Shown: piece by piece, positions 7,606 through 16,202 of the stretch | Layout: each line of letters opens with the position of its first letter | How positions within the stretch are numbered: position 1 is the first letter of the stretch | Assembly: GCA_020633625.1 (NCBI GenBank) | Contig: JACKDJ010000028.1 | Span: 1 to 50,920 of the forward strand | From: Myxococcales bacterium | GTDB taxonomy: Bacteria > Myxococcota_A > Bradymonadia > REDH01 | Length of the DNA: 50,920 nucleotides | Direction: 5' to 3' | The notes under the pieces: generated by a model | The model's database searches: none | What the model was told of the DNA's origin: nothing | What the model saw: the letters and a program-made list of their open reading frames with translations, nothing else | Program-made: the position numbers and the translations under genes

Positions 7606-7750
7606 GTGGGGAAGACAAGGACCCGGACCCCCCGGGACCGACTCACCGGCTGGCGAAGCCGCACACTTCGTCCGCAAACTAGCAAACGGTGATTGGAGCT
7701 TCAGGCGGGATGGCCCCGCAACATCGGCCGTCCCGCCTGACTCCGTTTTT
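7606..7750 (+). ncRNA. candidate small RNA, about 145 nt
   Basis: The interval runs from the predicted sigma54 start to a strong intrinsic terminator and contains no credible coding frame. A short internal hairpin (CCCGG/CCGGG, about 7622-7636) and the long terminator stem give it a structured look. Myxococcus xanthus has a precedent in the developmental sRNA Pxr, reported as sigma54-dependent, but I cannot tell whether this one is related. It could instead be a leader that reads on into the gene at 7987, although the terminator argues against that. Confidence 0.4.
7695..7750 (+). terminator. intrinsic terminator
   Basis: The arms 7701-7715 and 7726-7740 pair over 15 positions with one G-U type mismatch around a 10-nt loop. 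GGAG (7695-7698) and CTCC (7741-7744) extend the stem past a 2-nt bulge. A G and a TTTTT run (7746-7750) follow directly. This is one of the clearest rho-independent terminators in the window. It ends no annotated protein gene, since the SDR stop is 450 bp upstream. Confidence 0.75.
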
Positions 7751-7926
7751 GTCTCCGCGATTTTCTCGGCGCCGCTGCCGACCCCCGGCGCGCCGGGTCG
7801 CTGGCACGACGAGGCGCGCCCGCGCCGCCGCCGGCTGCGCGGCGGTCGTGCGGTGGCCAACGCCGTCGGGGTTGCGTCGCCAGACGCCGGCAGGCCGAAG
7901 CCCCGGTAACCCACAGGCGTCTGCGC

Positions 7927-7954
7927 TGGACGCATCGGTCGACTGGGTTACACT
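7927..7954 (+). promoter_or_regulatory. possible sigma70-type promoter of the MYXO-CTERM gene
   Basis: TGGACG (7927-7932) and TACACT (7949-7954) are separated by 16 bp and lie about 30 bp ahead of the ATG at 7987. Each box matches four of six consensus bases. The 235 bp between the upstream terminator and this ATG show nothing else except GC-rich sequence. Confidence 0.35.
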
Positions 7955-7986
7955 GGGCCCGCCTGTCCCGCCTCCCACGGTCAGCG

Positions 7987-9603
7987 ATGTTCGGACTTCC
8001 AAGAACTGCCGCGCCGGCCGCCGCCGCCGCGCTCGCGCTCCTCGCTGCGGTGCCCGACGCCGACGCCTCGGTCACGTACCAGATCGACGGCTTTCTCGAC
8101 GGCGACGTTGCGGGCTTCCAGGCGGGGTTCGTCGCCGGTGAGATCGCGGCGACCTGCTTCTCGGCACCCGCAGACGACTACCCGATCCGGATCGAGTCCA
8201 TCCGCCTGCTGTTCGGGGGGGGCGCGAGCGGCGCGACCCGGGAGGTCACGTTCAAGATCTTCGCCGCCGGCGGCAGCGGAGCCGCGCCGTCGAACGTGAT
8301 CTTCGACATGCCCGACATCGAGCTCACCGCGTCCACGTCTGCGTTCTCGGAGTACGACCTCAGCAGCGAGGGCGTGACCGTCAGCGGGCCGTGGTGCGTC
8401 GGCGTGCAGATGCAGCACGACGGTCCGCCGTCCGTCGCGCGCGACACCGACGGCACGATCTCGCGCGGCAACAACTGGATCTACGCCAACGTCTTCGGGG
8501 ACACCTTCCTGTGGAGCCGAAGCTCGGACCTCCTCCTCGAGGGCGACTGGGTCATTCGCACGATCGGCACGCCGAGCGGCGGCTCGACGGTCGACGTCGG
8601 CCGAGAGACGGGCACTGAGGTCGATGCCGGCCCCGATGTGGTCGACGAGCCCGACACGGAGGCAGACACGGCGCCGGACGTCGTCGACGAGCCCGACGCG
8701 GAGCCCGATGTTGTCGATGAACCCGACGCCGCGCCCGACGTCGTCGACGAACCGGACGCCGCTCCGGACGTGGTCGATGAGCCGGATGCTGCGCCCGACG
8801 CAGCGCCGGACGCCGCCGAAGAGGTGGATGTCGCCCCCGACGCGATCGACGAGGTCGTCGAAGATGCGGTCGCCGACCTCGGCGACGACGTCGCGGTCGC
8901 GCCTCCGACGATCTCGGAGGTGACGCAGAGCGGCGAGCGGGTCGACGAGGACGTGACGATCGAGCTCACGGGCACGGGCTTCTCCGACGAGTACTCGTAC
9001 CGCGTCGGTGCCCGCCGCCTCGCCGACCTCGACGTCGCTGACGACGGCACGACGGCCATCGGGCTTCTCGTGGCGGGGTCGCTCTCGGCGGGGACGTACA
9101 GCGTGATCGTGTCGGGCCCGTTCGGCGAGGTGACCTACACCGACGGGGTGATCCTGGAGGAGGGCGCGCCAGGCCCGCCACCGACCCTCGCCTCGATCAC
9201 GCCGCCGTCGACCCCGCTCGGGCAGTCCGCCAGCGTCGTGCTGCTCGGCGCCGACTTCGCACCGGGGGCGGAGGTGTTGATCGATGGGCGCGCGCTCCCT
9301 GCGACAACGGTGCAGAACGCGAGCACGATCACCGCGTTTGTGCCCGGCGACCACGTCGACATGCCCGGCACCTTCGACGTCGTCATGCGGAACCCCGACG
9401 CGCAGCTTGCCACCATCGTCGGCGGCTTCGAGTTCACGGCGACCGGCGCGGTGACCCAGCCGGGACACGGGTGCGCCAGCGCCCCCGGTCGCGCCGACTC
9501 CGGCTCGTGGCTGGCGCTGGGGGCGGCGCTCACGTTCCTCGGTGCCCGTCGCCGCCGCTCGAGCCGCGCGCGCGCTCCTCGACCGGACGCCGAGCTCGGT
9601 TGA
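7987..9603 (+). CDS. secreted IPT/TIG-domain protein with MYXO-CTERM sorting signal
   Basis: A 538-residue exported protein. It starts with a signal peptide (hydrophobic Ala/Leu stretch, cleavage near ADAS at residue 27). An N-terminal beta-rich domain of about 170 residues follows, then an acidic linker of PDVVDEPDA-type repeats (about residues 205-300) encoded by near-identical 30-bp units. Two IPT/TIG immunoglobulin-like domains follow (about 305-395 and 400-490). The C-terminus has a Gly-Cys, a hydrophobic helix (SWLALGAALTFLGA) and an RRRR cluster, the layout of the MYXO-CTERM signal, in which the Cys is thought to be processed and lipid-anchored at the cell surface. The first domain is unidentified. 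Likely a cell-surface adhesion or scaffold protein; function inferred from architecture only. Confidence 0.8.
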   Translation: MFGLPRTAAPAAAAALALLAAVPDADASVTYQIDGFLDGDVAGFQAGFVAGEIAATCFSAPADDYPIRIESIRLLFGGGASGATREVTFKIFAAGGSGAAPSNVIFDMPDIELTASTSAFSEYDLSSEGVTVSGPWCVGVQMQHDGPPSVARDTDGTISRGNNWIYANVFGDTFLWSRSSDLLLEGDWVIRTIGTPSGGSTVDVGRETGTEVDAGPDVVDEPDTEADTAPDVVDEPDAEPDVVDEPDAAPDVVDEPDAAPDVVDEPDAAPDAAPDAAEEVDVAPDAIDEVVEDAVADLGDDVAVAPPTISEVTQSGERVDEDVTIELTGTGFSDEYSYRVGARRLADLDVADDGTTAIGLLVAGSLSAGTYSVIVSGPFGEVTYTDGVILEEGAPGPPPTLASITPPSTPLGQSASVVLLGADFAPGAEVLIDGRALPATTVQNASTITAFVPGDHVDMPGTFDVVMRNPDAQLATIVGGFEFTATGAVTQPGHGCASAPGRADSGSWLALGAALTFLGARRRRSSRARAPRPDAELG

Positions 9604-10580
9604 GCAGCCTCGGCGTTACGCTCTGGTTCGGGTTCGGCCGCGGCGGCGCGCCCGAGGTCGCGCTGGTCCGCGACCTCGCTGTCGCGTGCCCCGTCTGCGG
9701 CTGGGGTCGCGAGGAGCGGCGCTTCGAGGCGACCCCGTTCCACTCACTCACGGTCGGGCGGCTGCGGGAGCGGCTCGACGCGGCGCCGCCGTTCGACGGC
9801 GTGTGCGAGCAGTGCGACGAGCGGCTCACCGAGGCGGCGGTGACACGCTGGGCGATCCGCTACGGTCTGCACGGCGGCGTCGGCACGATCGAAGGCTTTG
9901 CGACGGCCCACGGCGCCCGCTCGTGGCGGGTGACGCCGCGCGCGTGGCTCGACGGATACGAGGTCCCGGCGTGGATCGATGACGGCGGCGACGGCAGCGG
10001 GCTCGCGGAGTCGCTGACCGAGGCGGTCGTGCGCTCCGCCTTGGGTCGGCCGCTTAGCGCGAAGCAGCTCGCGCGCCGACGCTGGACCGAAGGCGAGGTC
10101 TTGGCTCTGTCCGACGGGCTCGTCGTCGCGGCGCTGCGTAACGGCGACCCCGTCGCGCCGGTCGCCGCCGCGCTCGACGCGACGGGCGAGCAAGGGTGGA
10201 TCGCGGCGCCGCTGTCCGTCGGCGGGACCGCGACGGCGGGCTTCGCTGGGGCGGCGGACGGCTGGTTTGGCGATGTCGGCGCTGCGCACCCGGACCTCGA
10301 CCTGTGGGGGCTCGCTCCAACTTCGCTCGTGACCCGCGCGCTGCGGGACATCGTCGCGCGCTTTCCGGTCGAGTCGACAGTCACCGAGGCCCCGCCGGGG
10401 CAGCTCGCTCTGTCGACGCCCGGCGACGCGGACCCAACGCCGCTCTTGTTCGACGCGGGCGAGATCGCCTATGAAGCCGCACGCACGCTCGCGGATCCCA
10501 GAGACGTGACGCGGCTCGAGCTCGATCGCGCCCTGCTCGGCGCGACGGGGCTCTGGACACCAGGCTCACTGGAAGGTTGA
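9600..10580 (+). CDS. hypothetical protein with two CxxC motifs
   Basis: A 326-residue protein with no family I recognise. It has CPVCG near residue 31 and CEQCD near residue 70, which could bind one zinc or an iron-sulfur group. The rest is rich in Ala, Gly and Asp with no signal peptide or membrane segment, so it is probably cytoplasmic. The TTG at 9600 is chosen because it overlaps the upstream stop (TTGA), the same style of coupling seen elsewhere here; starting further upstream would run through the end of the previous gene. It ends a few bases before the pabC start, so it may be co-transcribed with pabC-pabB. Confidence 0.6.
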   Translation: MSSLGVTLWFGFGRGGAPEVALVRDLAVACPVCGWGREERRFEATPFHSLTVGRLRERLDAAPPFDGVCEQCDERLTEAAVTRWAIRYGLHGGVGTIEGFATAHGARSWRVTPRAWLDGYEVPAWIDDGGDGSGLAESLTEAVVRSALGRPLSAKQLARRRWTEGEVLALSDGLVVAALRNGDPVAPVAAALDATGEQGWIAAPLSVGGTATAGFAGAADGWFGDVGAAHPDLDLWGLAPTSLVTRALRDIVARFPVESTVTEAPPGQLALSTPGDADPTPLLFDAGEIAYEAARTLADPRDVTRLELDRALLGATGLWTPGSLEG

Positions 10581-10582
10581 GG

Positions 10583-11374
10583 ATGAAGGTCAAGACGTGG
10601 CGAAACGGGACGCCGATGGCGGGCGTCCGCTTCGACCCAGCCCACCGCTCCCTGCTGCTCGGCGACGGTCTCTTCGAGACGGTGAGGGTACGCCGCGGGA
10701 TCCCGCTCTACCTGAACCGGCACCTCGAGAGGCTGGTCCGCTCGGCGCAGCGGTCGGGCTACCCGTGGATGGGGCTCGCAGACGCCCTCGACGGCCCCCT
10801 GCACGAGCCCCTTCGCGCCGCGCAGATCATGCGGTCCGCGGCGATGCGGGTGTACGTGTTCCCATCGGTGCAAGACGAGGGCCCCGAGGTCTTCGTGACC
10901 CTCGAGGACTACGAGCCGCCGCCGGAGAGTGAGTACTGGCGCGGCGCGCGCCTCCACGTCTCGCCCGTGTCGCACCCGTGCCACGGCCGGTTCGGCAAGA
11001 GCACGAGCCGCCACTGGGCCGAGACCGCGAAGCGGCTCGCGCGCCAGGCGGGATACACCGAGGCCGTCCTCTGCGACGTGTCCGGTCACGTGATCGAGGC
11101 GACCGACGCGTCGCTGCTGTGGAGCACCGGCGGCCAGTGGTTCTCGACGCCCGACGAGGCTGGCGGCCTCGAGGGCACGACGCTGTACGAGATGGAGATG
11201 CGCGGCCTTCAGGTCCAGCGTCGCCTCGCGTCGCCAGACGACCTCAAGCGGGCCGACGCCGTCGTGATGATCAGCTCGCTCCGCATCGCGATGGGGGTCC
11301 GCTCGATCGACGACGTCGAGTTCGAGAATCCCGACGTCAACGCGATGATGCTGCGCGCCCTCATCCTCGATTGA
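10583..11374 (+). CDS. pabC: aminotransferase class IV, probably 4-amino-4-deoxychorismate lyase
   Basis: A PLP-dependent fold-type IV enzyme of 263 residues. GDGLFETVRV near the N-terminus is the family signature. The PLP lysine is in FGKSTSRHWAETAKRLA, followed by EAVLCDVSGHVIEATDASL and LEGTTLYEM, which match the family's cofactor-binding order. The family also includes D-amino acid and branched-chain aminotransferases. The next gene, a chorismate-binding enzyme, makes aminodeoxychorismate lyase in p-aminobenzoate/folate synthesis the best call. The ATG at 10583 has GGAAGG upstream. Its TGA overlaps the TTG start of pabB. Confidence 0.75.
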   Translation: MKVKTWRNGTPMAGVRFDPAHRSLLLGDGLFETVRVRRGIPLYLNRHLERLVRSAQRSGYPWMGLADALDGPLHEPLRAAQIMRSAAMRVYVFPSVQDEGPEVFVTLEDYEPPPESEYWRGARLHVSPVSHPCHGRFGKSTSRHWAETAKRLARQAGYTEAVLCDVSGHVIEATDASLLWSTGGQWFSTPDEAGGLEGTTLYEMEMRGLQVQRRLASPDDLKRADAVVMISSLRIAMGVRSIDDVEFENPDVNAMMLRALILD

Positions 11375-12765
11375 CCGCGGGCGTCGGCGCCACGCGCGCC
11401 GTCGCGTCCATCCCGCTCCGCGGCCCGTTCGCGCCGCTCGCCTGGACGCGGCTGAGCGAGGACTTCGTCTGGCTCGACTCCGGCGTCGGAGCGGCGGGGC
11501 GCGGCGAGCGTTCACTGGTCGCGCTCGAGCTAGAGCCGGTGCTGTCCGTCGAGTCTGGCGACCGGCTGCCGTCTGTCCATGGAGCGTCGGGCGACGGGTC
11601 GCCGTCTGCGCTGGGGTTCTGGGCGGAGTGCGACCGGAGGCTCGCCACGGAGTCGGCGGCCCTCGTCGGCGACCCCGCAGGGCTGGGCTGGGTCGGGTAC
11701 GTGGCCTACGAGGCGGCTCCGCTGTTCGACGGCGCGCTCCGCTGCGTCGGAGGTGGCCTCCCGTTCCCGGTCGCGCGCGTCGATCGCGTAGCGTGCGGCG
11801 TCGTCGACGACTCGACCGGCGCGCGCGTCGTGGCCCTTGGCGACTCGGCGAGCGAAGCCCGGGCGCGGGCGGCGGCCTGGGCCGCGCGGCTAGACGCGGC
11901 CGCTGCGTCACACGTCGTTGCGGCTGCCGGGCCCGCGGACGCCGTGCGGCTTGGCGTTGACGACGGGGACGGCGAGGCGTGGTTCGTCGGGCGCGTCGAC
12001 CGGATCCGCGCGGCGATCGGCGCGGGAGAGGTCTACCAGGCCTGCCTGACGCTGCCGCGCTGGTTCGAGGCCGCTGGGGTTGAGCTCGACCGCTGCTACG
12101 AGCGCCTCCGCGGCAAGAGCCCCGGCGACTTTGGCGCCTACCTCCGGCTCGGCGCTGCGGAATGCGCCTCGACGAGCCCGGAGCGGTTTCTCCGGGTCGC
12201 GGGGCGCCGCGTCGAGGCGCGTCCGATGAAGGGAACGCGACCGGCCACCGGCGACGCCGACGCCGACCGTGCGCTGGCGACCGCGCTGTCGGGGAGCGAG
12301 AAGGATCGGGCCGAGAACGTGATGATCGTCGACCTGCTCCGCAACGACCTGGGGCGGGTCTGCGAGGTCGGATCGGTGTCGGTCCCGTCGCTGTTCGAGG
12401 TGGAGCGGTACGCGACGGTCCACCAGCTCACGTCGACGATCGTCGGCACGCTCCGCGAAGGGATCGGCCCGTTCGGGGCGCTCGCGGCTGCGTTCCCTCC
12501 GGGCTCGATGACCGGGGCGCCGAAGGTCGCGGCGTGCTCCTTGCTGGCGACGCTCGAGTCCGCGCCGCGCGGGCTCTACGCGGGGACGATCGGCTGGTTC
12601 GGATACGACGGCGTCTCTGAGCTGAGCGTGGTGATCCGCACGCTGCAGCGGTGGGGGGATCGGCTCCGATGGGACGCGGGAGGCGGGATCGTCTGGGACT
12701 CCGTCGCCGCCGACGAGTGGCGCGAGGTGGAGCAGAAGCGCGCGCCGCTGGCCGCCCTGCGGTAG
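11371..12765 (+). CDS. pabB: aminodeoxychorismate synthase component I (chorismate-binding)
   Basis: A 464-residue member of the anthranilate synthase component I / PabB family. The C-terminal chorismate-binding domain shows PMKGTRP (the Lys of this motif is the PabB nucleophile), SEKDRAENVMIVDLLRNDLG, ATVHQLTSTIVGTL, PPGSMTGAPKV and GLYAGTIGWFG in the right order, ending with DAGGGIVWDS. It would convert chorismate and glutamine-derived ammonia to aminodeoxychorismate, which pabC then cleaves to p-aminobenzoate. The N-terminal part is shorter and less conserved. TTG is taken as start because it overlaps the pabC stop. The glutaminase partner (PabA) is not in this window. Confidence 0.88.
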   Translation: MTAGVGATRAVASIPLRGPFAPLAWTRLSEDFVWLDSGVGAAGRGERSLVALELEPVLSVESGDRLPSVHGASGDGSPSALGFWAECDRRLATESAALVGDPAGLGWVGYVAYEAAPLFDGALRCVGGGLPFPVARVDRVACGVVDDSTGARVVALGDSASEARARAAAWAARLDAAAASHVVAAAGPADAVRLGVDDGDGEAWFVGRVDRIRAAIGAGEVYQACLTLPRWFEAAGVELDRCYERLRGKSPGDFGAYLRLGAAECASTSPERFLRVAGRRVEARPMKGTRPATGDADADRALATALSGSEKDRAENVMIVDLLRNDLGRVCEVGSVSVPSLFEVERYATVHQLTSTIVGTLREGIGPFGALAAAFPPGSMTGAPKVAACSLLATLESAPRGLYAGTIGWFGYDGVSELSVVIRTLQRWGDRLRWDAGGGIVWDSVAADEWREVEQKRAPLAALR

Positions 12766-12892
12766 TCGAGCGCGTCGCCGCCGGGCTGGCTGAAGGCGTC
12801 GGCCCGTGCTAGTCGAAGGCCGAACGGTGGCCCTGCCGACCGCGCGGCGCGGACGCCGCAGCGGCGGGCCCAGCGGCCGAGTGGCGACGACG

Positions 12893-13675
12893 ATGGCCAA
12901 GACGATTGCAGTGGCGAACCAGAAGGGCGGCGTCGGCAAGACGACGACCTCGGTGAACCTCGCCGCCTGCCTCGCCGCGCTGCAGTTCCGCACGCTGCTC
13001 GTCGACATCGACCCGCAAGGCAACGCGACGTCCGGCGTCGGCTGCGATCGCGCGTCCCTCGGCCGCTCGATCTACGACGCGCTGTCGGGCGCGTGCGAGC
13101 TGAGCGACGCCGTCATCCCGACGACCGTCGAGCTGCTCAGCCTCGCGCCAGCGAGCACCGACCTCGCCGGCGCGGAGGTCGAGCTCGTCGGGGTCACCGA
13201 CCGAGAGCGCGTGCTGCGTGCGGCGCTCGCGTCCGTCGCCCACGACTACGACTACGTCCTGATCGACTGTCCGCCGTCGCTCGGCCTGCTGACGATCAAC
13301 GCGCTAGTCGCGGCCGACACCGTGCTGGTCCCGATCCAGACCGAGTATTACGCGCTCGAGGGCCTCGCGCGGCTGCTCGACACCATCGAGCTCGTGCGTC
13401 GCAGCCTGAACGGCGCGCTCGCGCTCGAGGGCCTGGTGCTGACGATGCACGACGGCCGCAACAACCTGTCGCGACAGGTCGAAGCCGAAGTGCGAGAGCA
13501 CTTCGCGGCGCAGACCTACGAGACCGTGATCCCCCGCAACGTGCGCCTGAGCGAGTCACCCTCGTTCGGGCAGCCGATCATCCTCTACGACATCCGTTCC
13601 GTCGGCGCGAAGAGCTACCTCGACCTCGCGCGCGAGTTCATCGAACGGAACGCCTCGACGCACGCCCAGCTCTGA
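12893..13675 (+). CDS. parA: chromosome partitioning ATPase ParA/Soj
   Basis: A 260-residue ParA-type ATPase that drives chromosome origin segregation with ParB. The deviant Walker A motif KGGVGKTT sits near the N-terminus, DIDPQGN follows, the Walker B-like segment is VLIDCPPSLG, and the C-terminal IPRNVRLSESPSFGQPI block is typical of chromosomal Soj proteins. The short form without an N-terminal HTH also fits chromosomal ParA. The ATG at 12893 gives the standard MAKTIAVANQKGG start. A GTG at 12881 in the same frame is possible, and neither has a strong ribosome site. It overlaps parB at TGATG. Confidence 0.93.
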   Translation: MAKTIAVANQKGGVGKTTTSVNLAACLAALQFRTLLVDIDPQGNATSGVGCDRASLGRSIYDALSGACELSDAVIPTTVELLSLAPASTDLAGAEVELVGVTDRERVLRAALASVAHDYDYVLIDCPPSLGLLTINALVAADTVLVPIQTEYYALEGLARLLDTIELVRRSLNGALALEGLVLTMHDGRNNLSRQVEAEVREHFAAQTYETVIPRNVRLSESPSFGQPIILYDIRSVGAKSYLDLAREFIERNASTHAQL

Positions 13676-14613
13676 TGGCCGCACGAACGCCAGACTCCAA
13701 GCTGCGGCTCGGCCGCGGCCTGAGCTCGCTGATCTCTGCCCCGACCCCGCCCGCGGAGCCCGAGGGGCGCGTGTTCTTCGAGTGCGACATCGAGGCGATC
13801 GACCCGATGGTCGGCCAGCCTCGCCGGCGCTTCAAAGACGACGCCCTCGCGGAGCTGGCCGCGTCGATCCGCGAGTCGGGCGTGCTGCAGCCGCTCGTCG
13901 TGCGGCAGGGCGATGGCGGTCGCTACTCGCTCGTCGCCGGCGAGCGCCGCCTGCGGGCCGCGAAGATCGTCGGCCTGAAGCGCGTCCCGGTCGTCGTCCG
14001 CGAGCTGACCGACACCGACGCCTTCGCCGTCGCGTTGATCGAGAACATCCAACGCGCCGACCTCGACCCGATCGAAGAGGCGCTCGCCTATCGGCGCCTG
14101 CTCGACGAGTACGGCTTTACGCAGGACCAGCTCGCGCAGCGCGTCGGCAAGAGCCGTCCCGCGCTCACGAACTCGCTGCGCCTGCTGAAGCTCTCCGAGG
14201 GGATCAAGGTGCTCGTCGGCGACGGCTCCCTGTCGGCGGGGCACGCTCGCGCGATCCTGAGCGTGCCCGATGACCTGCAGGACGCGTTCGCGGAGCGGGT
14301 CACCTCCGACGAGCTCTCTGTGCGGCAAGCCGAGCTGATGGCGCGCGAGCTGCGGGGCGAGGCGCCCCCGGTCGTCGACGAGCCCCCGACGGCGACCTCC
14401 GACGAGACGCCGACCCCACCCGAGGCCGCCGCCCCGCGCCCCGCGACGCGTCCGCAGTCGCCGGCCGTGAAGGCGGCGCAGCGACGCCTGATGGAGCGGT
14501 TTGGCGCGAAGGTCGTCATTCAGCAGCGGACCTCCGGGGCCGGCTCGATCGAGATCCACTTCGCAGACGACGAGGCGCTGAAGGGGCTCGTCGACCTGCT
14601 GTTGCCCGACTGA
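13675..14613 (+). CDS. parB: chromosome partitioning protein ParB/Spo0J
   Basis: A 312-residue ParB. The N-terminus has the arginine-containing LGRGLSSLI patch that in this family engages ParA. The CTP-binding ParB domain shows LVAGERRLRAAK and ENIQRADLDPIEEA, followed by the HTH region (TQDQLAQRVGKSRPALTNSLRLL) that binds parS. A Pro/Ala-rich linker leads to the C-terminal dimerization segment ending IEIHFADDEALKGLVDLL. It overlaps parA by one base. I searched for the parS consensus (TGTTTCACGTGAAACA) by eye in this window and did not find a copy. Confidence 0.93.
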   Translation: MAARTPDSKLRLGRGLSSLISAPTPPAEPEGRVFFECDIEAIDPMVGQPRRRFKDDALAELAASIRESGVLQPLVVRQGDGGRYSLVAGERRLRAAKIVGLKRVPVVVRELTDTDAFAVALIENIQRADLDPIEEALAYRRLLDEYGFTQDQLAQRVGKSRPALTNSLRLLKLSEGIKVLVGDGSLSAGHARAILSVPDDLQDAFAERVTSDELSVRQAELMARELRGEAPPVVDEPPTATSDETPTPPEAAAPRPATRPQSPAVKAAQRRLMERFGAKVVIQQRTSGAGSIEIHFADDEALKGLVDLLLPD

Positions 14614-14657
14614 CGCGGCGTCGGAAGACACCGCCGCTCTGCCTCACCGGAGGTCCG

Positions 14658-15491
14658 ATGCGCCCGATAGCCCTGGCCCTTTGCGCGTGTCTCGCGGCGG
14701 TTCCCGCCGTCGCCGACGAGCTTCCGCAGGACACGGCCGCCGAGCGGTTTCGCTGGTCCGGTGAGCAGCTCTTCTACAGCATCGAGATGCTTGGGTCCGA
14801 GGCGGCGCGGTGCGCGATCTCGGTGGGCTACCCGACCGAAGGCGAAGACGGCGAGACCTACGTGCCGCTCGAGGGACTCTCGATCTCCGTCGGCTTCTTC
14901 GCGAACGTCTACCCGATGGAAGACACCGCGCTGACTCGCATGGACCTCTCGGACGGTCTGCCGACCGTGTCGACGAAGATCATCGACGAGCGCGGCTCGG
15001 TGCGGCGCTATGACGTCGCCTACGGGCACGACCTGTTCCGGTCCGAGATCGACCGCAGCGCTGGCGAGGAGCTGCGCCGCAACGTGCGGCTCGTGCCGAG
15101 CGACACGCACGACGCGATCACGTGGATGCTCGACCTGCGCAGCCGCGACCTCTCCGTCGGCCAGAGCTACGTCTACCACGTGTTCGACGGCTGGAAGCTG
15201 AGCCGCCTGACCGCGCGAGTCACCGCCCACACCGACGTCTACACGGAGCTAGGCCTCCTCGACGTCGCCGAGATGCGCTTCACGCGCGAAGTGCTCGCGT
15301 CGTACAGCCCCCTCCCGTACGCGAACGACCTCGTGACGCTCCCGCCGGTCTACACGGTGACGGAGGGCCCACAGGACCTGGGCGTGGGCTGGTTCTCGCT
15401 CGACGATCGGCGGCTCCCGGTCGGCGTCGACATCGAGACGCCGATCGGCCACGTGCGGATGCTGCTCGACCGGTGGGTCGCGCCGGGCTGA
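14658..15491 (+). CDS. exported DUF3108-like protein
   Basis: A 277-residue protein with an N-terminal signal peptide (hydrophobic LALCACLAAVPAVADE). The body looks like the DUF3108 family: a beta-rich periplasmic protein beginning GEQLFYSIEMLGSEAARCAIS and ending IETPIGHVRMLLDRW. The function of this family is not established; members are periplasmic or outer-membrane associated. GGAGG lies 7 bases ahead of the ATG. It follows parB after 44 bp and may be a separate transcript. It is convergent with rsmG. Confidence 0.65.
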   Translation: MRPIALALCACLAAVPAVADELPQDTAAERFRWSGEQLFYSIEMLGSEAARCAISVGYPTEGEDGETYVPLEGLSISVGFFANVYPMEDTALTRMDLSDGLPTVSTKIIDERGSVRRYDVAYGHDLFRSEIDRSAGEELRRNVRLVPSDTHDAITWMLDLRSRDLSVGQSYVYHVFDGWKLSRLTARVTAHTDVYTELGLLDVAEMRFTREVLASYSPLPYANDLVTLPPVYTVTEGPQDLGVGWFSLDDRRLPVGVDIETPIGHVRMLLDRWVAPG

Positions 15492-15545
15492 GGTCTTTGG
15501 CGTCGGCGCCTCAGTCGCCGCGACCCTGGTCGTCACCGCGCCGAC

Positions 15546-16202
15546 TCACCCCTCGACCCCGAACAGCGCCACCACGCGCCCACCCGTCGTCTGCGGTACC
15601 GAGTACTCCGACCACGCGAGCGCCGACGGGGCGAGCGGTGCGAGCTCTCGCGCCGCCCCGAACACGCCGACGCCACCCCCGCCGGCGGTTACCCGGCGCG
15701 CTCTCGCGAGCCACTCCGCGGGCGCGAACACGGCCTTCGAGACCAGCAGCCTCGCAGGCGCGAGCGGCGGCGTAGCGGTGAGGCCGTCGTCGTCGAGCCT
15801 GCCGTCGGTGATGCGAAGGCGGTCGGTCAGGTCGAGCTCGCGCCGCGCGAGCGCCATGAACGTGCGGCGGCGCTCGCGGGGCTCGACGGCGGTGCCCGTC
15901 CATCGCGGCAGCGCCAACAGGAGGGGGATGCCCGGGAGGCCGGCGCCCGCGCCCACGTCGACGAGCGAGCCCTCCGCTCCCAGGTGAGCCGCCACGAACG
16001 GGACAAGACGCGCTGAGTCGACGACGAGCTCGCGCGCGATGCGGAGGGCGTCGTCGGTGCCGACCAGGTTCGCTGCGGCGGCGTGGCGCTGCAGGAGCGC
16101 GACGTAGGCGGCGAGGCGGTCGAGCGTGGCGGTGCCGAGGTCGAGCGCCGCCTCGTCGGCCGCCCGCGCGACTGCGTCGACGGCCGACGTGGCGCTAGCC
16201 AT
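15546..16202 (-). CDS. rsmG: 16S rRNA (guanine-N7) methyltransferase RsmG
   Basis: A 218-residue SAM-dependent methyltransferase of the RsmG (GidB) family, which makes m7G at position 527 of 16S rRNA. The motif LVDVGAGAGLPGIPLLLALP is the family hallmark and follows a helical N-terminal region with NLVGTDD. Later parts (ARLLVSKAVFAPAEWL) match the family core. The C-terminal half is somewhat diverged. rsmG commonly neighbours parAB close to the replication origin. Here it lies nearby but on the opposite strand, with no gidA or mnmE visible. Its ATG overlaps the stop of the FHA regulator upstream, so it is the last gene of the minus-strand run. Confidence 0.88.
   Translation of the reverse strand: MASATSAVDAVARAADEAALDLGTATLDRLAAYVALLQRHAAAANLVGTDDALRIARELVVDSARLVPFVAAHLGAEGSLVDVGAGAGLPGIPLLLALPRWTGTAVEPRERRRTFMALARRELDLTDRLRITDGRLDDDGLTATPPLAPARLLVSKAVFAPAEWLARARRVTAGGGGVGVFGAARELAPLAPSALAWSEYSVPQTTGGRVVALFGVEG

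Noticed and set aside
9600..12765. Secondary-metabolite cluster around pabB and pabC
   Set aside because: No carrier proteins, synthases or tailoring enzymes are nearby. The pair fits ordinary folate synthesis.
12766..12892. Replication origin or parS next to parAB
   Set aside because: No TGTTTCACGTGAAACA and no TTATCCACA-type boxes were found here or elsewhere in the window by eye.
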